This document shows, piece after piece, positions 1 to 7,924 of a stretch of 18,075 bases of DNA. The notes beneath the pieces were generated by a model. The model was not told where the DNA came from. It saw nothing but the letters and a program-made list of their open reading frames with translations, and searched no databases. Made by a program: the position numbers and the translations under genes. Source of the DNA: an uncultured Bacteroidota bacterium (GTDB taxonomy: Bacteria; Bacteroidota; Bacteroidia; Flavobacteriales; Flavobacteriaceae); the NCBI GenBank assembly GCA_902628605.1, contig CACONV010000015.1, forward strand, positions 1-18,075. The letters run 5' to 3'. Position 1 is the first letter of the stretch; each line of letters begins with the position of its first letter.

Positions 1-1
1 T

Positions 2-196
2 TCTAATAATCTTTATTCTAAAGCTTATCTTAGACATCTATTCATGGCAAATGAAATTCTTGGGAAGCAAATAGCTACTATCCATAATTTAAATTTTTAT
101 AATAGTCTATTAAAAATTGCAAGAGATAAAATATTGATCGGTGAATTTGCATCTTGGAAAAACAAAATAGTGAAAAAATTAAATACAAGGATTTAG
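2..196 (+). CDS. tgt: Queuine tRNA-ribosyltransferase, C-terminal end (partial)
   Basis: This is the last 64 codons of a gene that begins before the window. The product exchanges guanine for a queuosine precursor at position 34 of GUN-anticodon tRNAs in the cytoplasm. The reading frame is open from the first complete codon to a TAG stop at 194-196. It carries the C-terminal Tgt pattern of a stretch containing RHLFMANEILG followed by TIHNLNFY. In known Tgt enzymes the His of this HN-aromatic-Tyr segment (codon at 83-85) is the last of four zinc ligands; the three Cys ligands would lie upstream, outside the window. The stop codon directly abuts the ATG of the next gene, so the two are almost certainly one transcript. 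The tgt-lptF/G pairing is common in Bacteroidota. The family call is fairly secure despite the short fragment. Confidence 0.88.
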   Translation, partial: SNNLYSKAYLRHLFMANEILGKQIATIHNLNFYNSLLKIARDKILIGEFASWKNKIVKKLNTRI

Positions 197-1276
197 ATGC
201 TTAAAATTTTAGATACTTACATAATCAAAAATTATTTAATTACTTTTTTAGTTGCTTTATTCTTATTTATTCCAATTGGAATTATGGTTGATGTTGCTGA
301 AAGGATAGATAAGTTTAAGGAAAATGAGATACCATTTAATGAAATCATAGACTACTATTTTGACTTCATGTGGTATTTTGGGAACTTACTTTTTCCAATC
401 CTATTGTTTCTATCAATAATTTGGTTTACATCGAAACTAGCAAATAATACAGAAATTATATCTATTTTGAGTTCAGGTGTATCATTTTCAAGATTTCTCA
501 GACCATACTTTATATCTGCTTCATTGCTAGCGATTATTTCCTTTTTTATTGGAATGTTTGTTGTCCCTAAGGCTAGTAAAGGTTTTAATGAGTTCAATTA
601 TAAGTATTTGAATAAAAAATTTCAAATTAGAAATACATCGAGAGTGTTTAAACAAATTTCTAAAAACGAATTTGTTTATGTAAGTAGCTATAACCCCACA
701 AGAGAAAGAGCAATGGATTTTACCCTTGAACATTTTGAAAATGAAAAATTAAAATTCAAAATCATGGCACAGTCAATTAGATGGATTAAGTCTGACTCTG
801 TATTTCGTCTATTAAATTTTAGGAAAAGAAGTATTTATGAAGACGAGGAAGTTTTAATAAAAATGAATTCAGTGGATACTATTTTTAATTTTAATATTCA
901 AGATTTATCACCTTTAAATTACAAAGCCGAGACACTTACTCTATTTGATTTAAATAAATTTATAAACTCTGAAATTAAGTCAGGATCTAAGTTAATTAAT
1001 CAACATTTATTAGTTAGACATAAAAGATATAGCTTACCATTATCCGTTTTTGTGCTAACTTTAATATCAGTATCTGTTTCCTCCGTGAGAAGAAGAGGTG
1101 GTATGGGAATGAACCTTGCAATGGGAATTTTAATGGGGTTTTTATTTATTTTTATTGATAAAGTTTTAGTTGTTCTAGTAAACAAGTCAAACTTTTCAGC
1201 TGCCGTTGCTGCTTGGTCTCCTATAATATTTTTTGGAGGTGCAGGATTCCTTCTAATGAGATATGCGAAAAGATAG
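197..1276 (+). CDS. LptF/LptG-family (YjgP/YjgQ) lipopolysaccharide export permease
   Basis: A 359-residue inner-membrane protein of the family that, with the ATPase LptB, extracts lipopolysaccharide from the inner membrane and passes it to the periplasmic Lpt bridge. The hydrophobicity pattern fits the family: about three membrane segments in the N-terminal half (near residues 12-32, 58-78 and 103-123), a soluble middle region of about 150 residues as expected for the periplasmic beta-jellyroll, and three C-terminal segments (near 278-298, 304-327 and 334-355). The N-terminal start (LDxYIIKNYLxTF) and the basic RRRGGMG motif before the fifth segment are typical. Length matches the usual 350-370. 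The ATG follows the tgt stop with no gap, and the end overlaps the next gene by 14 bases. Whether this is the F or G paralogue cannot be decided from one copy; in Bacteroidota the tgt-linked copy is often labelled LptG. Confidence 0.9.
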   Translation: MLKILDTYIIKNYLITFLVALFLFIPIGIMVDVAERIDKFKENEIPFNEIIDYYFDFMWYFGNLLFPILLFLSIIWFTSKLANNTEIISILSSGVSFSRFLRPYFISASLLAIISFFIGMFVVPKASKGFNEFNYKYLNKKFQIRNTSRVFKQISKNEFVYVSSYNPTRERAMDFTLEHFENEKLKFKIMAQSIRWIKSDSVFRLLNFRKRSIYEDEEVLIKMNSVDTIFNFNIQDLSPLNYKAETLTLFDLNKFINSEIKSGSKLINQHLLVRHKRYSLPLSVFVLTLISVSVSSVRRRGGMGMNLAMGILMGFLFIFIDKVLVVLVNKSNFSAAVAAWSPIIFFGGAGFLLMRYAKR

Positions 1277-2144
1277 TTTCAAAAGCCTAATTCATTTACA
1301 TTTTTTGATTTTTTTGTGGGGTTTCACATCCATTTTTGGTGTATTGATTACTCTTGACCCAATTTTAATTGTTTGGTTTAGATTATTAATTGCGGCAATT
1401 TTAATCTTTGTTTTTTTATTTCTCATTTATAAAGATTCGTTGAGATTGAGCAATTCAAGTTTTTTTAATTTCTTTATAGGGGGTCTATTAATATCCATTC
1501 ACTGGTATTTATTTTTTTATTCAATAAAAATATCTTCTATTTCATTAACTCTATCCATTTTGTCTACAGCATCTTTGATGACCTCATTTCTAGAGCCCAT
1601 TTTTTATAAAAGACCATTTAGAATCCATGAACTTGTATTCGGATTAATCGCAGTAGTCGGACTTGTACTAATTTTTGGAATACAATATGAAAACTATTTT
1701 GCTATTCTTATATCCCTAATTTGTACTTTGTTATCGGTCTTATTTTCTATTTTAAATGGATATTTGATAAAAAATCATTCATCTTTTCAAATTTCTTTTT
1801 ATGAAATATTATTCGGTCTACTCATAATTTCATTCATTATACTATTTTCTGATATTCAATTTCCATTGCTGATTTCTATTAAATTTACTGACTGGATTTA
1901 TATTTTTATTTTAGGATCATTGTGTACTGCATATGCTTTTGTTGCTTCCACATATATCTTAAAATTCATATCACCATATACTATGATGATGTCATTAAAC
2001 CTTGAGCCTATTTATGGTATTCTTTTTTCATTGATTATTTTTGGAGAAAAAGAATATATGAGTATTCAATTTTACATTGGAGCAGGAATTATATTCTTAG
2101 GAGTTATAGGAAATATTTTATATAAGTATAAAAAAATATCTTAA
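1263..2144 (+). CDS. EamA/DMT-family membrane transporter
   Basis: A 293-residue, very hydrophobic protein with about ten predicted membrane segments arranged as two tandem EamA repeats (roughly residues 8-135 and 150-288), the layout of drug/metabolite exporters. The segment near residues 17-27 (FLWGFTSIFG) and the segment after residue 245 (NLEPIYGILFSLIIFGE) are the recognisable first-repeat and second-repeat EamA signatures. The substrate cannot be read from sequence; relatives export amino acids, nucleosides or other small metabolites. The ATG lies 14 bases inside the end of the permease gene in another frame, and the protein aligns with the family from its first residues, so this start is credible and suggests translational coupling. 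No signal peptide beyond the first membrane segment is apparent. Confidence 0.87.
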   Translation: MRKDSFKSLIHLHFLIFLWGFTSIFGVLITLDPILIVWFRLLIAAILIFVFLFLIYKDSLRLSNSSFFNFFIGGLLISIHWYLFFYSIKISSISLTLSILSTASLMTSFLEPIFYKRPFRIHELVFGLIAVVGLVLIFGIQYENYFAILISLICTLLSVLFSILNGYLIKNHSSFQISFYEILFGLLIISFIILFSDIQFPLLISIKFTDWIYIFILGSLCTAYAFVASTYILKFISPYTMMMSLNLEPIYGILFSLIIFGEKEYMSIQFYIGAGIIFLGVIGNILYKYKKIS

Positions 2145-2173
2145 AAACTTTAATTTTATATTAATTAATTGAA

Positions 2174-3127
2174 ATGGAATATCTAGATTTTGAGTTACCG
2201 ATAAAAGAAGTTCAAGAACAATTGTCAAAATGCGAAATAATTGGAAGTGAAAGCGATATTGATGTTACGGATACCTGTGCTAAATTGGAGCTGAAACTAA
2301 AAAAAACTAAAGAGAAAATTTATGGAAATTTAACTCCATGGCAAAGAGTCCAACTATCTAGACATCCTTCTCGACCCTACACGTTAGATTATATAAAAGC
2401 TATATGTGGAAATTCATTTTTAGAACTGCACGGTGATAGGAATATTAAGGATGATAAAGCTATGATTGCTGGATTGGGAAAGGTTAAATACCAAACTTTT
2501 ATGTTCGTTGGAACTCAAAAGGGTTACAATACAGTTACCAGAAAATACAGGAATTTTGGTATGGCTAATCCAGAAGGCTACAGGAAAGCTTTAAGAGTCA
2601 TGAAATCGGCAGAAAAATTTAATATTCCTATCGTATGTTTAATTGACACACCTGGAGCTTACCCAGGACAAGAAGCTGAAGAGAGAGGCCAAGGAGAGGC
2701 AATAGCTAGAAATATTTTTAATATGCTTTCAATAAAAGTTCCAATTATTACAATAATTATTGGGGAAGGAGCTTCTGGGGGTGCTTTAGGTATAGGAATT
2801 GGAGATAGAATTTTAATGTTAGAAAACACATGGTACTCTGTCATATCCCCTGAATCATGCTCATCTATATTGTGGAGAAGCTGGGAGTACAAGGAAACAG
2901 CAGCTGAGTCTTTAAAACTAACCGCTCAGGATATGAAAAAATCAAAATTGATTGACAAGATAATCAAAGAACCCCTTGGTGGAGCACATCAAAATAGAGA
3001 AAAAATGTTTACAATTGTCGGAAATGAAATAACCAAATCATTTCTAGAACTAGAAAAACTTTCGCCTCAAGATTTAATTAATTCAAGGAGAAACAAATTC
3101 GAAAAAATGGGGGTTTTTAAGAGTTAA
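2174..3127 (+). CDS. accA: Acetyl-CoA carboxylase carboxyltransferase, alpha subunit
   Basis: A 317-residue cytoplasmic protein (E. coli AccA has 319). With AccD it forms the carboxyltransferase that moves the carboxyl group from biotin on AccB to acetyl-CoA, making malonyl-CoA, the committed step of fatty acid synthesis. The N-terminal helical part ([13 protein letters not shown]) and the later [19 protein letters not shown] block are characteristic, as are [20 protein letters not shown] near residues 158-177 and the oxyanion-hole region [12 protein letters not shown] near 197-208, followed by [18 protein letters not shown]. All family blocks are present with no gap. It starts 29 bases after the EamA gene and is probably co-transcribed with it. 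accD is not in the window, as is usual. Confidence 0.97.
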   Translation: MEYLDFELPIKEVQEQLSKCEIIGSESDIDVTDTCAKLELKLKKTKEKIYGNLTPWQRVQLSRHPSRPYTLDYIKAICGNSFLELHGDRNIKDDKAMIAGLGKVKYQTFMFVGTQKGYNTVTRKYRNFGMANPEGYRKALRVMKSAEKFNIPIVCLIDTPGAYPGQEAEERGQGEAIARNIFNMLSIKVPIITIIIGEGASGGALGIGIGDRILMLENTWYSVISPESCSSILWRSWEYKETAAESLKLTAQDMKKSKLIDKIIKEPLGGAHQNREKMFTIVGNEITKSFLELEKLSPQDLINSRRNKFEKMGVFKS

Positions 3128-3247
3128 TTAATCGGATCTATAAGTATTAACAATTTTATCATAATTATAAACACTTAGTGTTGACTGTTTTCTAATACTT
3201 TAATTTTTTTAAGAAAGAATTAATCATTCTTTTTTTTACATTTAAAT
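3128..3247. other. accA-dnaB intergenic region with inverted repeats
   Basis: This 120-base AT-rich gap separates two same-strand genes and holds no coding frame or recognisable RNA gene. It contains three small dyads: an 8-base outer pair (AAGTATTA at 3142-3149 and TAATACTT at 3193-3200), a 13-base near-perfect palindrome AACACTTAGTGTT at 3170-3182, and a 7-base-pair hairpin followed by T residues at 3214-3237. One or more may form the end of the accA transcript or an operator for dnaB. No good TAnnTTTG promoter was found, although dnaB probably needs one here. Short AT dyads arise easily by chance in such DNA. Confidence 0.5.
3214..3237 (+). terminator. Possible weak intrinsic terminator hairpin upstream of dnaB
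   Basis: AAAGAAT (3214-3220), a five-base loop, ATTCTTT (3226-3232) and a further T run to 3237 form a stem-loop with a U tract in the plus-strand RNA. The stem has only one G-C pair, so it is thermodynamically weak. It ends just 10 bases before the dnaB start codon, which is an odd place for a terminator unless it attenuates read-through from accA or masks the dnaB translation start. Seen directly; function is inference. Confidence 0.3.
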
Positions 3248-4750
3248 GTGGAAAAAAGAGAACAATTAATATCGTCAAAAAGTTTCAATAAAGGGATTTT
3301 TAATTTAGGTTCAGGAAAAATTCCACCACAAGCGTTAGATTTGGAAGAGGCAGTGCTTGGGGCAATGTTGATTGATAAAAAAGGTGTTGATGAAGTAATT
3401 GATATCCTTCAAAAAGACGCTTTTTATAAAGAGTCTCACCAAAATATTTTTGAAGCTATCTATAGTCTTTTTCAGTCTTCGGAGCCAGTTGACCTTTTAA
3501 CAGTTTCAGCTAAGCTCAGAAAGATGGGCGTATTAGAAAAAGTTGGAGGTGATTTTTATCTGGTTCAATTGTCAAAAAAAGTCTCAACCTCTGCAAATAT
3601 TGAATTTCATGCCAGAATTATACTTCAAAAGTTTATACAAAGATCATTAATTAGAATATCAAATGAAATTATAGAAAACTCGTTTAAAGATTCAGTAGAT
3701 GTTTTTGATTTATTAGATGAGGCCGAATCTAAATTATATGAGATTACCCAAGGCAATATTAAAAGATCTTCAGAAACAGCTCAAAGTTTGGTAATTCAAG
3801 CGAAAAAAAGAATCGAGGATATTTCAAATAAAGATGGATTGAGTGGAGTGGCAACAGGATTTGACAAACTAGATTTACTTACCTCAGGATGGCAACCAAG
3901 TGACCTGATAATTATAGCTGCAAGACCCGGAATGGGTAAGACCGCTCTTACTTTGTCGATGGCAAGGAATATGGCTGTTCTTAAAAAAACTCCAGTAGCT
4001 TTCTTTTCTTTAGAAATGTCTTCAGTACAACTAATTACAAGATTAATTTCCGCTGAAACTGGGTTGACATCAGAAAAATTAAGAACCGGAAAGCTTGAAA
4101 GCCACGAATGGGAGCAGCTAAATGTAAAAGTTGGTGACCTGGAAAAAGCACCTCTTTATATTGACGACAGTCCCTCTTTGTCCATTTTCGATCTTAGGGC
4201 AAAAGCAAGACGATTATCCTCTAAACATGGAATCAAATTGATCATTGTTGATTATTTGCAATTAATGACCTCCGGGACAATAAATAAAACCGGAAATAGA
4301 GAACAGGAAATATCTTCGATTTCAAGAAATTTAAAGGCCTTAGCTAAAGAATTAAATGTACCTGTAATCGCTCTATCTCAATTGTCCAGAGCTGTGGAAA
4401 CTAGAGGAGGAACTAAAAGACCAATATTGTCAGACTTAAGAGATTCAGGTGCAATTGAACAAGACGCAGATATTGTTTCATTTATTTATAGACCAGAGTA
4501 TTATGGCATAGATGAGTGGGATGACGATGACAGGTCTTCATCAGAGGGACAAGCAGATTTCATAGTAGCAAAACATCGAAATGGGGGTTTGGACACAATA
4601 AGGCTCAAATTTACTCCACAACTAGGGAAATTTGAAAATTTAAATCACATGGATTCATCATTCGAATATCCCTCAAAAATAAATGAACTTAAAAAGAGGA
4701 GGGACCCTACCGAAGGAGGTTTCGATGATAAAGACGATACTCCTTTTTAA
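3248..4750 (+). CDS. dnaB: Replicative DNA helicase DnaB
   Basis: A 500-residue hexameric helicase that unwinds DNA at the replication fork and recruits primase. The N-terminal primase-interaction domain (about residues 25-130, starting PPQALDLEEAVLGAML) is followed by a linker and a RecA-type ATPase core from about residue 195. Walker A is ARPGMGKT with Lys231, Walker B is LIIVDYLQL with Asp335, and the later SQLSR and LRDSGAIEQDAD motifs are intact. There is no intein. The start is GTG; the nearest in-frame ATG (residue 40) would remove conserved sequence. An out-of-frame ATG two bases upstream (3246) opens a seven-codon frame that stops at 3267-3269, overlapping the start. No Shine-Dalgarno sequence is seen. 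The protein ends in an unusual acidic tail, FDDKDDTPF, resembling the SSB C-terminal tip. The stop lies three bases from the convergent rplT stop. Confidence 0.97.
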   Translation: MEKREQLISSKSFNKGIFNLGSGKIPPQALDLEEAVLGAMLIDKKGVDEVIDILQKDAFYKESHQNIFEAIYSLFQSSEPVDLLTVSAKLRKMGVLEKVGGDFYLVQLSKKVSTSANIEFHARIILQKFIQRSLIRISNEIIENSFKDSVDVFDLLDEAESKLYEITQGNIKRSSETAQSLVIQAKKRIEDISNKDGLSGVATGFDKLDLLTSGWQPSDLIIIAARPGMGKTALTLSMARNMAVLKKTPVAFFSLEMSSVQLITRLISAETGLTSEKLRTGKLESHEWEQLNVKVGDLEKAPLYIDDSPSLSIFDLRAKARRLSSKHGIKLIIVDYLQLMTSGTINKTGNREQEISSISRNLKALAKELNVPVIALSQLSRAVETRGGTKRPILSDLRDSGAIEQDADIVSFIYRPEYYGIDEWDDDDRSSSEGQADFIVAKHRNGGLDTIRLKFTPQLGKFENLNHMDSSFEYPSKINELKKRRDPTEGGFDDKDDTPF

Positions 4751-4753
4751 TAT

Positions 4754-5098
4754 TCATTTTACTTTATTTACGATTTTACTAAAAGTATCTGGGTTATTCA
4801 TTGCAATGTCGGATAAAACTTTTCTGTCTAAGTTTACTTTTTTAGATTTTAAGTTTGAAATCAATTTACTATAGGAACTACCATTTAACTTTGCAGCAGC
4901 ATTTATTCTTATTATCCATAATAGTCTAAAAGATCTTTTTTTGTTTTTCCTATCTCTATACGAATATAGCAGTCCTTTTTCAACAGCATTTTTAGCAACT
5001 TTCCAAACATTTTTTCTTCTACCGTAATATCCCTTTGCTTGTTTAAGGATTTTCTTCCTCTTGTTTCTAGAGGCAACTGAATTTTGTGATCTTGGCAT
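4754..5098 (-). CDS. rplT: Large-subunit ribosomal protein L20
   Basis: A 114-residue, strongly basic protein (E. coli 118) that binds 23S rRNA early in 50S assembly. The N-terminus shows the L20 features [20 protein letters not shown] and the C-terminal half contains the [11 protein letters not shown] segment and a closing helical region with YSKLI. It is the last gene of the thrS-infC-rpmI-rplT cluster, 26 bases after rpmI, the same order as in E. coli, where L20 represses its own operon by binding mRNA. Whether that control exists here cannot be seen; I found no obvious L20-binding pseudoknot. The gene converges on dnaB with three bases between the stops and no clear terminator. Confidence 0.97.
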   Translation of the reverse strand: MPRSQNSVASRNKRKKILKQAKGYYGRRKNVWKVAKNAVEKGLLYSYRDRKNKKRSFRLLWIIRINAAAKLNGSSYSKLISNLKSKKVNLDRKVLSDIAMNNPDTFSKIVNKVK

Positions 5099-5124
5099 TT
5101 TTTACATTTTTTTTAAAAATAATA

Positions 5125-5322
5125 CTATTTTAATCTTAACTGTTGTTCTATGTTCTGTAGGTCACTTTTATGAACAAGACTAGAATGAGTTAGTTTTAAT
5201 TTTCTTTTTTTTGATTTCTTTGTTAAAATATGATTTTTAAATGCATTTTTTCTCTTTATTTTACCAGTGCCTGTTAATTTGAATCTTTTTTTCGCACTTG
5301 ATTTGGTTTTCATTTTTGGCAT
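5125..5322 (-). CDS. rpmI: Large-subunit ribosomal protein L35
   Basis: A 65-residue, highly basic protein of the usual L35 length (E. coli 65). The start [20 protein letters not shown] is the standard L35 N-terminus and is followed by a Lys/Arg-rich run. It is a component of the 50S subunit. It lies 15 bases after infC and 26 bases before rplT, the conserved initiation-factor/L35/L20 arrangement, so the three are surely one transcript. The ATG at 5320-5322 is unambiguous because the family begins at this methionine. Confidence 0.96.
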   Translation of the reverse strand: MPKMKTKSSAKKRFKLTGTGKIKRKNAFKNHILTKKSKKRKLKLTHSSLVHKSDLQNIEQQLRLK

Positions 5323-5337
5323 AGTTTTGAGTTTGAA

Positions 5338-5895
5338 TTATTTAATTTTTTTCGGGTTTATGAACATAATCATCCTTTTTCCCTCCAACTTTGGCAATTG
5401 TTCAACCTTTCCATATTCTTCTAAATCTTGCGCTAACCGCAATAATAGAATTTGTCCTTGTTCTTTAAATATAATTGATCTTCCTTTAAAGAAAACAAAA
5501 GCTTTTAATTTTGCACCATCTCTCAAAAATTTTTCAGCATGTTTTCTTTTAAATAAGTAATCATGTTCATCTGTTTGAGGTCCAAATCTAATTTCCTTGA
5601 TAACAACTTTCGTTGTTTTAGACTTTAGTGCCTTATCTCTTTTCTTTTGTTCGTAAAGGAATTTCTTGTATTCCAAAATTTTACATACGGGTGGAACAGC
5701 TTTTCCTGAAATCTCTACTAAATCCAAATCTAAGTTGTTTGCCATTTGAAGAGCCTTCTGTTTGGTATATACTCCAGTTTGAATGTTGTCACCCACCAAC
5801 CTTACTTGTGTTGCAAGTATTTTTTCATTGATAAGATGTGGATTTTCCTTTATTATCCTACCAGGTCTATTGGATCTTCTTCTTCGAATTGCTAT
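5338..5895 (-). CDS. infC: Translation initiation factor IF-3 with a probable AUA start codon
   Basis: IF-3 binds the 30S subunit, checks the start codon and prevents premature 50S joining. The C-terminal domain is unmistakable ([33 protein letters not shown]). The first canonical-type codon in the frame is a TTG at 5797-5799, but starting there would delete most of the N-terminal domain. Reading upstream in frame gives the conserved IF-3 N-terminus, with IAIRRRRSN then [18 protein letters not shown] and [12 protein letters not shown], bounded by an in-frame stop at 5911-5913 that is also the thrS stop. No ATG, GTG or TTG occurs in that extension except at its end. ATA at 5893-5895, placed just before AIRRRR as in relatives, is the best start and gives 185 residues (E. 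coli 180, AUU start). ATT at 5887-5889 is an alternative. A rare start codon is the known basis of infC autoregulation. Confidence 0.9.
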   Translation of the reverse strand: MAIRRRRSNRPGRIIKENPHLINEKILATQVRLVGDNIQTGVYTKQKALQMANNLDLDLVEISGKAVPPVCKILEYKKFLYEQKKRDKALKSKTTKVVIKEIRFGPQTDEHDYLFKRKHAEKFLRDGAKLKAFVFFKGRSIIFKEQGQILLLRLAQDLEEYGKVEQLPKLEGKRMIMFINPKKIK

Positions 5896-5910
5896 GACAA
5901 ATATTTTAAA

Positions 5911-7854
5911 TTAAACTTCAAATGAATAACTATTTTTAATCTCCGATGACAATTTTTCGATAAAAGTTTCAGTTGTCAAGGATCCTAAATCACCATCGCT
6001 AATATTTCTTACTGACACAACGTCGTCTTTCATTTCTTTTTCACCAATTATTAACATGTAGGGATATTTTTTTAACTGAGCATCTCTAATTTTTTTCCCT
6101 ATCGTTTCGTTTCTATTATCAATTAGAGCGCGAATTTCGTTAATTTTCATCTTATTTAAAACTTTTTCTGCGTATTTTTCATACTTTTCAGAAAGAGTTA
6201 AAATTATTAATTGATCTGGAATCAACCATAGTGGAAGTTTCCCACTTGTGTGTTCTAGTAAAATAGCAACAAATCTTTCTAAACTCCCAAATGGGGCTCT
6301 ATGAATCATAACAGGGCGTAAAAAAGTATTTTCTTTAGATTTATACTTTAGGTCGAACCTTTCTGGTAAATTATAATCAACTTGGATGGTGCCTAGCTGC
6401 CATTTTCTTCCTAAAGCATCTTTTACCATAAAATCTAATTTAGGACCGTAAAATGCTGCTTCACCATATTCAATTTTATAATCTAATTTTTTCAAATCAG
6501 CAGCTTTTAAAATAGCATTTTCTGCTAAATTCCAATTTTTTTCTGAACCAATATACTTCTCTGGTGTTTTTGGGTCTCTCAAAGATACTTGAACATTAAA
6601 GTTATTAAAACTTACCGCTTTAAAAACATATGACACCAAATCTATTACCTTTACGAATTCTTCCTCTAATTGGTCAGGGGTGCAAAATATATGTGCATCA
6701 TCTTGAGTGAATCCTCTGACTCTTGTTAGTCCATGCAGCTCTCCACTTTGTTCATACCTGTATACTGTACCAAACTCTGCGTATCTTTTCGGTAAATCTT
6801 TATAACTCCAATTTTGTGAGTTATAAATTTCACAATGATGAGGACAATTCATTGGCTTTAAAAGAAAAGTCTCTTTTTTTCCTGGAGTTTCAATTGGCTG
6901 AAAACTGTCTAACCCGTATTTTTCATAATGACCTGAGGTTTCATACAATTCTTTTTTACCGATGTGAGGTGACTCGACTAACTCGTAACCAGCTTTATCT
7001 TGTGCCTTTTTTAAAAAATTTTCTAATCTATTTTTTAAATCAGTTCCTTTTGGAAGCCATAGTGGAAGACCTAAACCGACTCGAGTGCTAAAAGTAAATA
7101 GGTTCAACTCTTTACCTATTTTCCTATGGTCTCTTTTGTTAGCCTCTTCAATTAAAGTATTATATTCTTTTAAAAGTTTTTGTTTTGGAAATGAAATCCC
7201 ATAGATTCTAGTTAATTGCTTATTATTTTCGTCACCTCTCCAATATGCACCAGCTACGTTTGTTAGTTTAACAGCTTTCACTAAACCTGTGTGGGGGATG
7301 TGACCTCCTTTACAAAGATCGCTAAAATCTGAGTGATCACAGAACGTAATTTCTCCATCTTTCAAATCTTCAATTAATTCAAGTTTATATGGATTTTTTT
7401 CTTTTCTGTAGTAATTTTCTGCATCTATTTTTGATAAAAATTTCATTTTAAACTCGCTTTTTTTGGACGCAAGGAGAATAAATTTTTTTTCAATTTTAGA
7501 AAAATCCTTCTCTGAAATGGTTTCATCCCCTAAATCAAAATCATAATAAAATCCATTTTCAATTGATGGTCCAATAGTAAGTTTAACATTCGGATAAATA
7601 CTCAAAATAGTTTGGGCAAGAATATGAGCCGAAGAATGCCAGAATGCGGATTTTCCTTCATCATCATTCCATGTGTAAAAGTTTAATTTTCCACTTTCGT
7701 AAATTTTTGTCGATAGTTCTATTGTTGATCCGTTAAAATTAGCTGATAAGACATTTCTAGCTAAACCTTCACTTATATCTTTTGCAATGTTAAATGCAGA
7801 AACTCCTTTCTCATACTTTTTAGAAGACCCGTTTTTGAGAACTATTTCTATCAT
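5911..7854 (-). CDS. thrS: Threonyl-tRNA synthetase
   Basis: A class II synthetase of 647 residues (E. coli 642) that charges tRNA-Thr and edits mischarged serine. Domains in order are: TGS (about 1-60); the editing domain with HSSAH (His73, His77) and the Cys181/His185 pair in DLCKGGH; the catalytic core with motif 2 (RYAEFGTVYRYE from about 357) and motif 3 (MIHRAPFGSLERF); and the C-terminal anticodon-binding domain. The zinc ligands of known ThrRS are present as Cys337, His388 and His518. The ATG at 7852-7854 is preferred: the frame can be extended to a TTG at 7866, but the family starts near MIEIVLKNG. It is separated from infC by 15 bases and leads the thrS-infC-rpmI-rplT cluster. No T-box or other leader is visible in the short upstream gap. 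Confidence 0.97.
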   Translation of the reverse strand: MIEIVLKNGSSKKYEKGVSAFNIAKDISEGLARNVLSANFNGSTIELSTKIYESGKLNFYTWNDDEGKSAFWHSSAHILAQTILSIYPNVKLTIGPSIENGFYYDFDLGDETISEKDFSKIEKKFILLASKKSEFKMKFLSKIDAENYYRKEKNPYKLELIEDLKDGEITFCDHSDFSDLCKGGHIPHTGLVKAVKLTNVAGAYWRGDENNKQLTRIYGISFPKQKLLKEYNTLIEEANKRDHRKIGKELNLFTFSTRVGLGLPLWLPKGTDLKNRLENFLKKAQDKAGYELVESPHIGKKELYETSGHYEKYGLDSFQPIETPGKKETFLLKPMNCPHHCEIYNSQNWSYKDLPKRYAEFGTVYRYEQSGELHGLTRVRGFTQDDAHIFCTPDQLEEEFVKVIDLVSYVFKAVSFNNFNVQVSLRDPKTPEKYIGSEKNWNLAENAILKAADLKKLDYKIEYGEAAFYGPKLDFMVKDALGRKWQLGTIQVDYNLPERFDLKYKSKENTFLRPVMIHRAPFGSLERFVAILLEHTSGKLPLWLIPDQLIILTLSEKYEKYAEKVLNKMKINEIRALIDNRNETIGKKIRDAQLKKYPYMLIIGEKEMKDDVVSVRNISDGDLGSLTTETFIEKLSSEIKNSYSFEV

Positions 7855-7891
7855 ATTTGAAAACAATAATACTTCTTATGAATTTGCATTG

Positions 7892-7924
7892 TAAATATAA
7901 ATCAATCTTTCTTTATTTTTCCAA
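7892..7924 (-). promoter_or_regulatory. Weak candidate promoter for thrS
   Basis: On the minus strand the sequence TATATTTA (7899-7892) matches seven of eight positions of the Bacteroidota -7 consensus TAnnTTTG. A TTG lies 22 bases upstream, within the end of the small membrane-protein gene. It sits about 40 bases before the thrS ATG. In DNA this AT-rich a near-match can be chance, and thrS could instead be read through from the genes before it. Confidence 0.25.

Noticed and set aside
3128..3247. A small RNA or riboswitch before dnaB
   Set aside because: The gap is AT-rich with only short weak dyads and no recognisable riboswitch core or GC-stabilised stems.
4741..4760. Expected terminator between convergent dnaB and rplT
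   Set aside because: Only three bases separate the stops and no stem-loop with a T tract is visible around them on either strand.
4683..4874. Plus-strand frame spanning the dnaB end and rplT
   Set aside because: It overlaps the dnaB C-terminus out of frame and is antisense to rplT; no independent support.
5628..5831. Plus-strand open frame opposite infC
   Set aside because: It is antisense to the strongly conserved IF-3 sequence, has no family resemblance, and is explained by the low-complexity codon use of the real gene.
5338..5898. A truncated or frameshifted infC
   Set aside because: The frame is continuous upstream with all conserved N-terminal residues; only the start codon is non-canonical.
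6723..7091. 122-codon plus-strand open frame opposite thrS
   Set aside because: It is antisense to the conserved catalytic core of threonyl-tRNA synthetase, and its translation resembles no protein family known to me.
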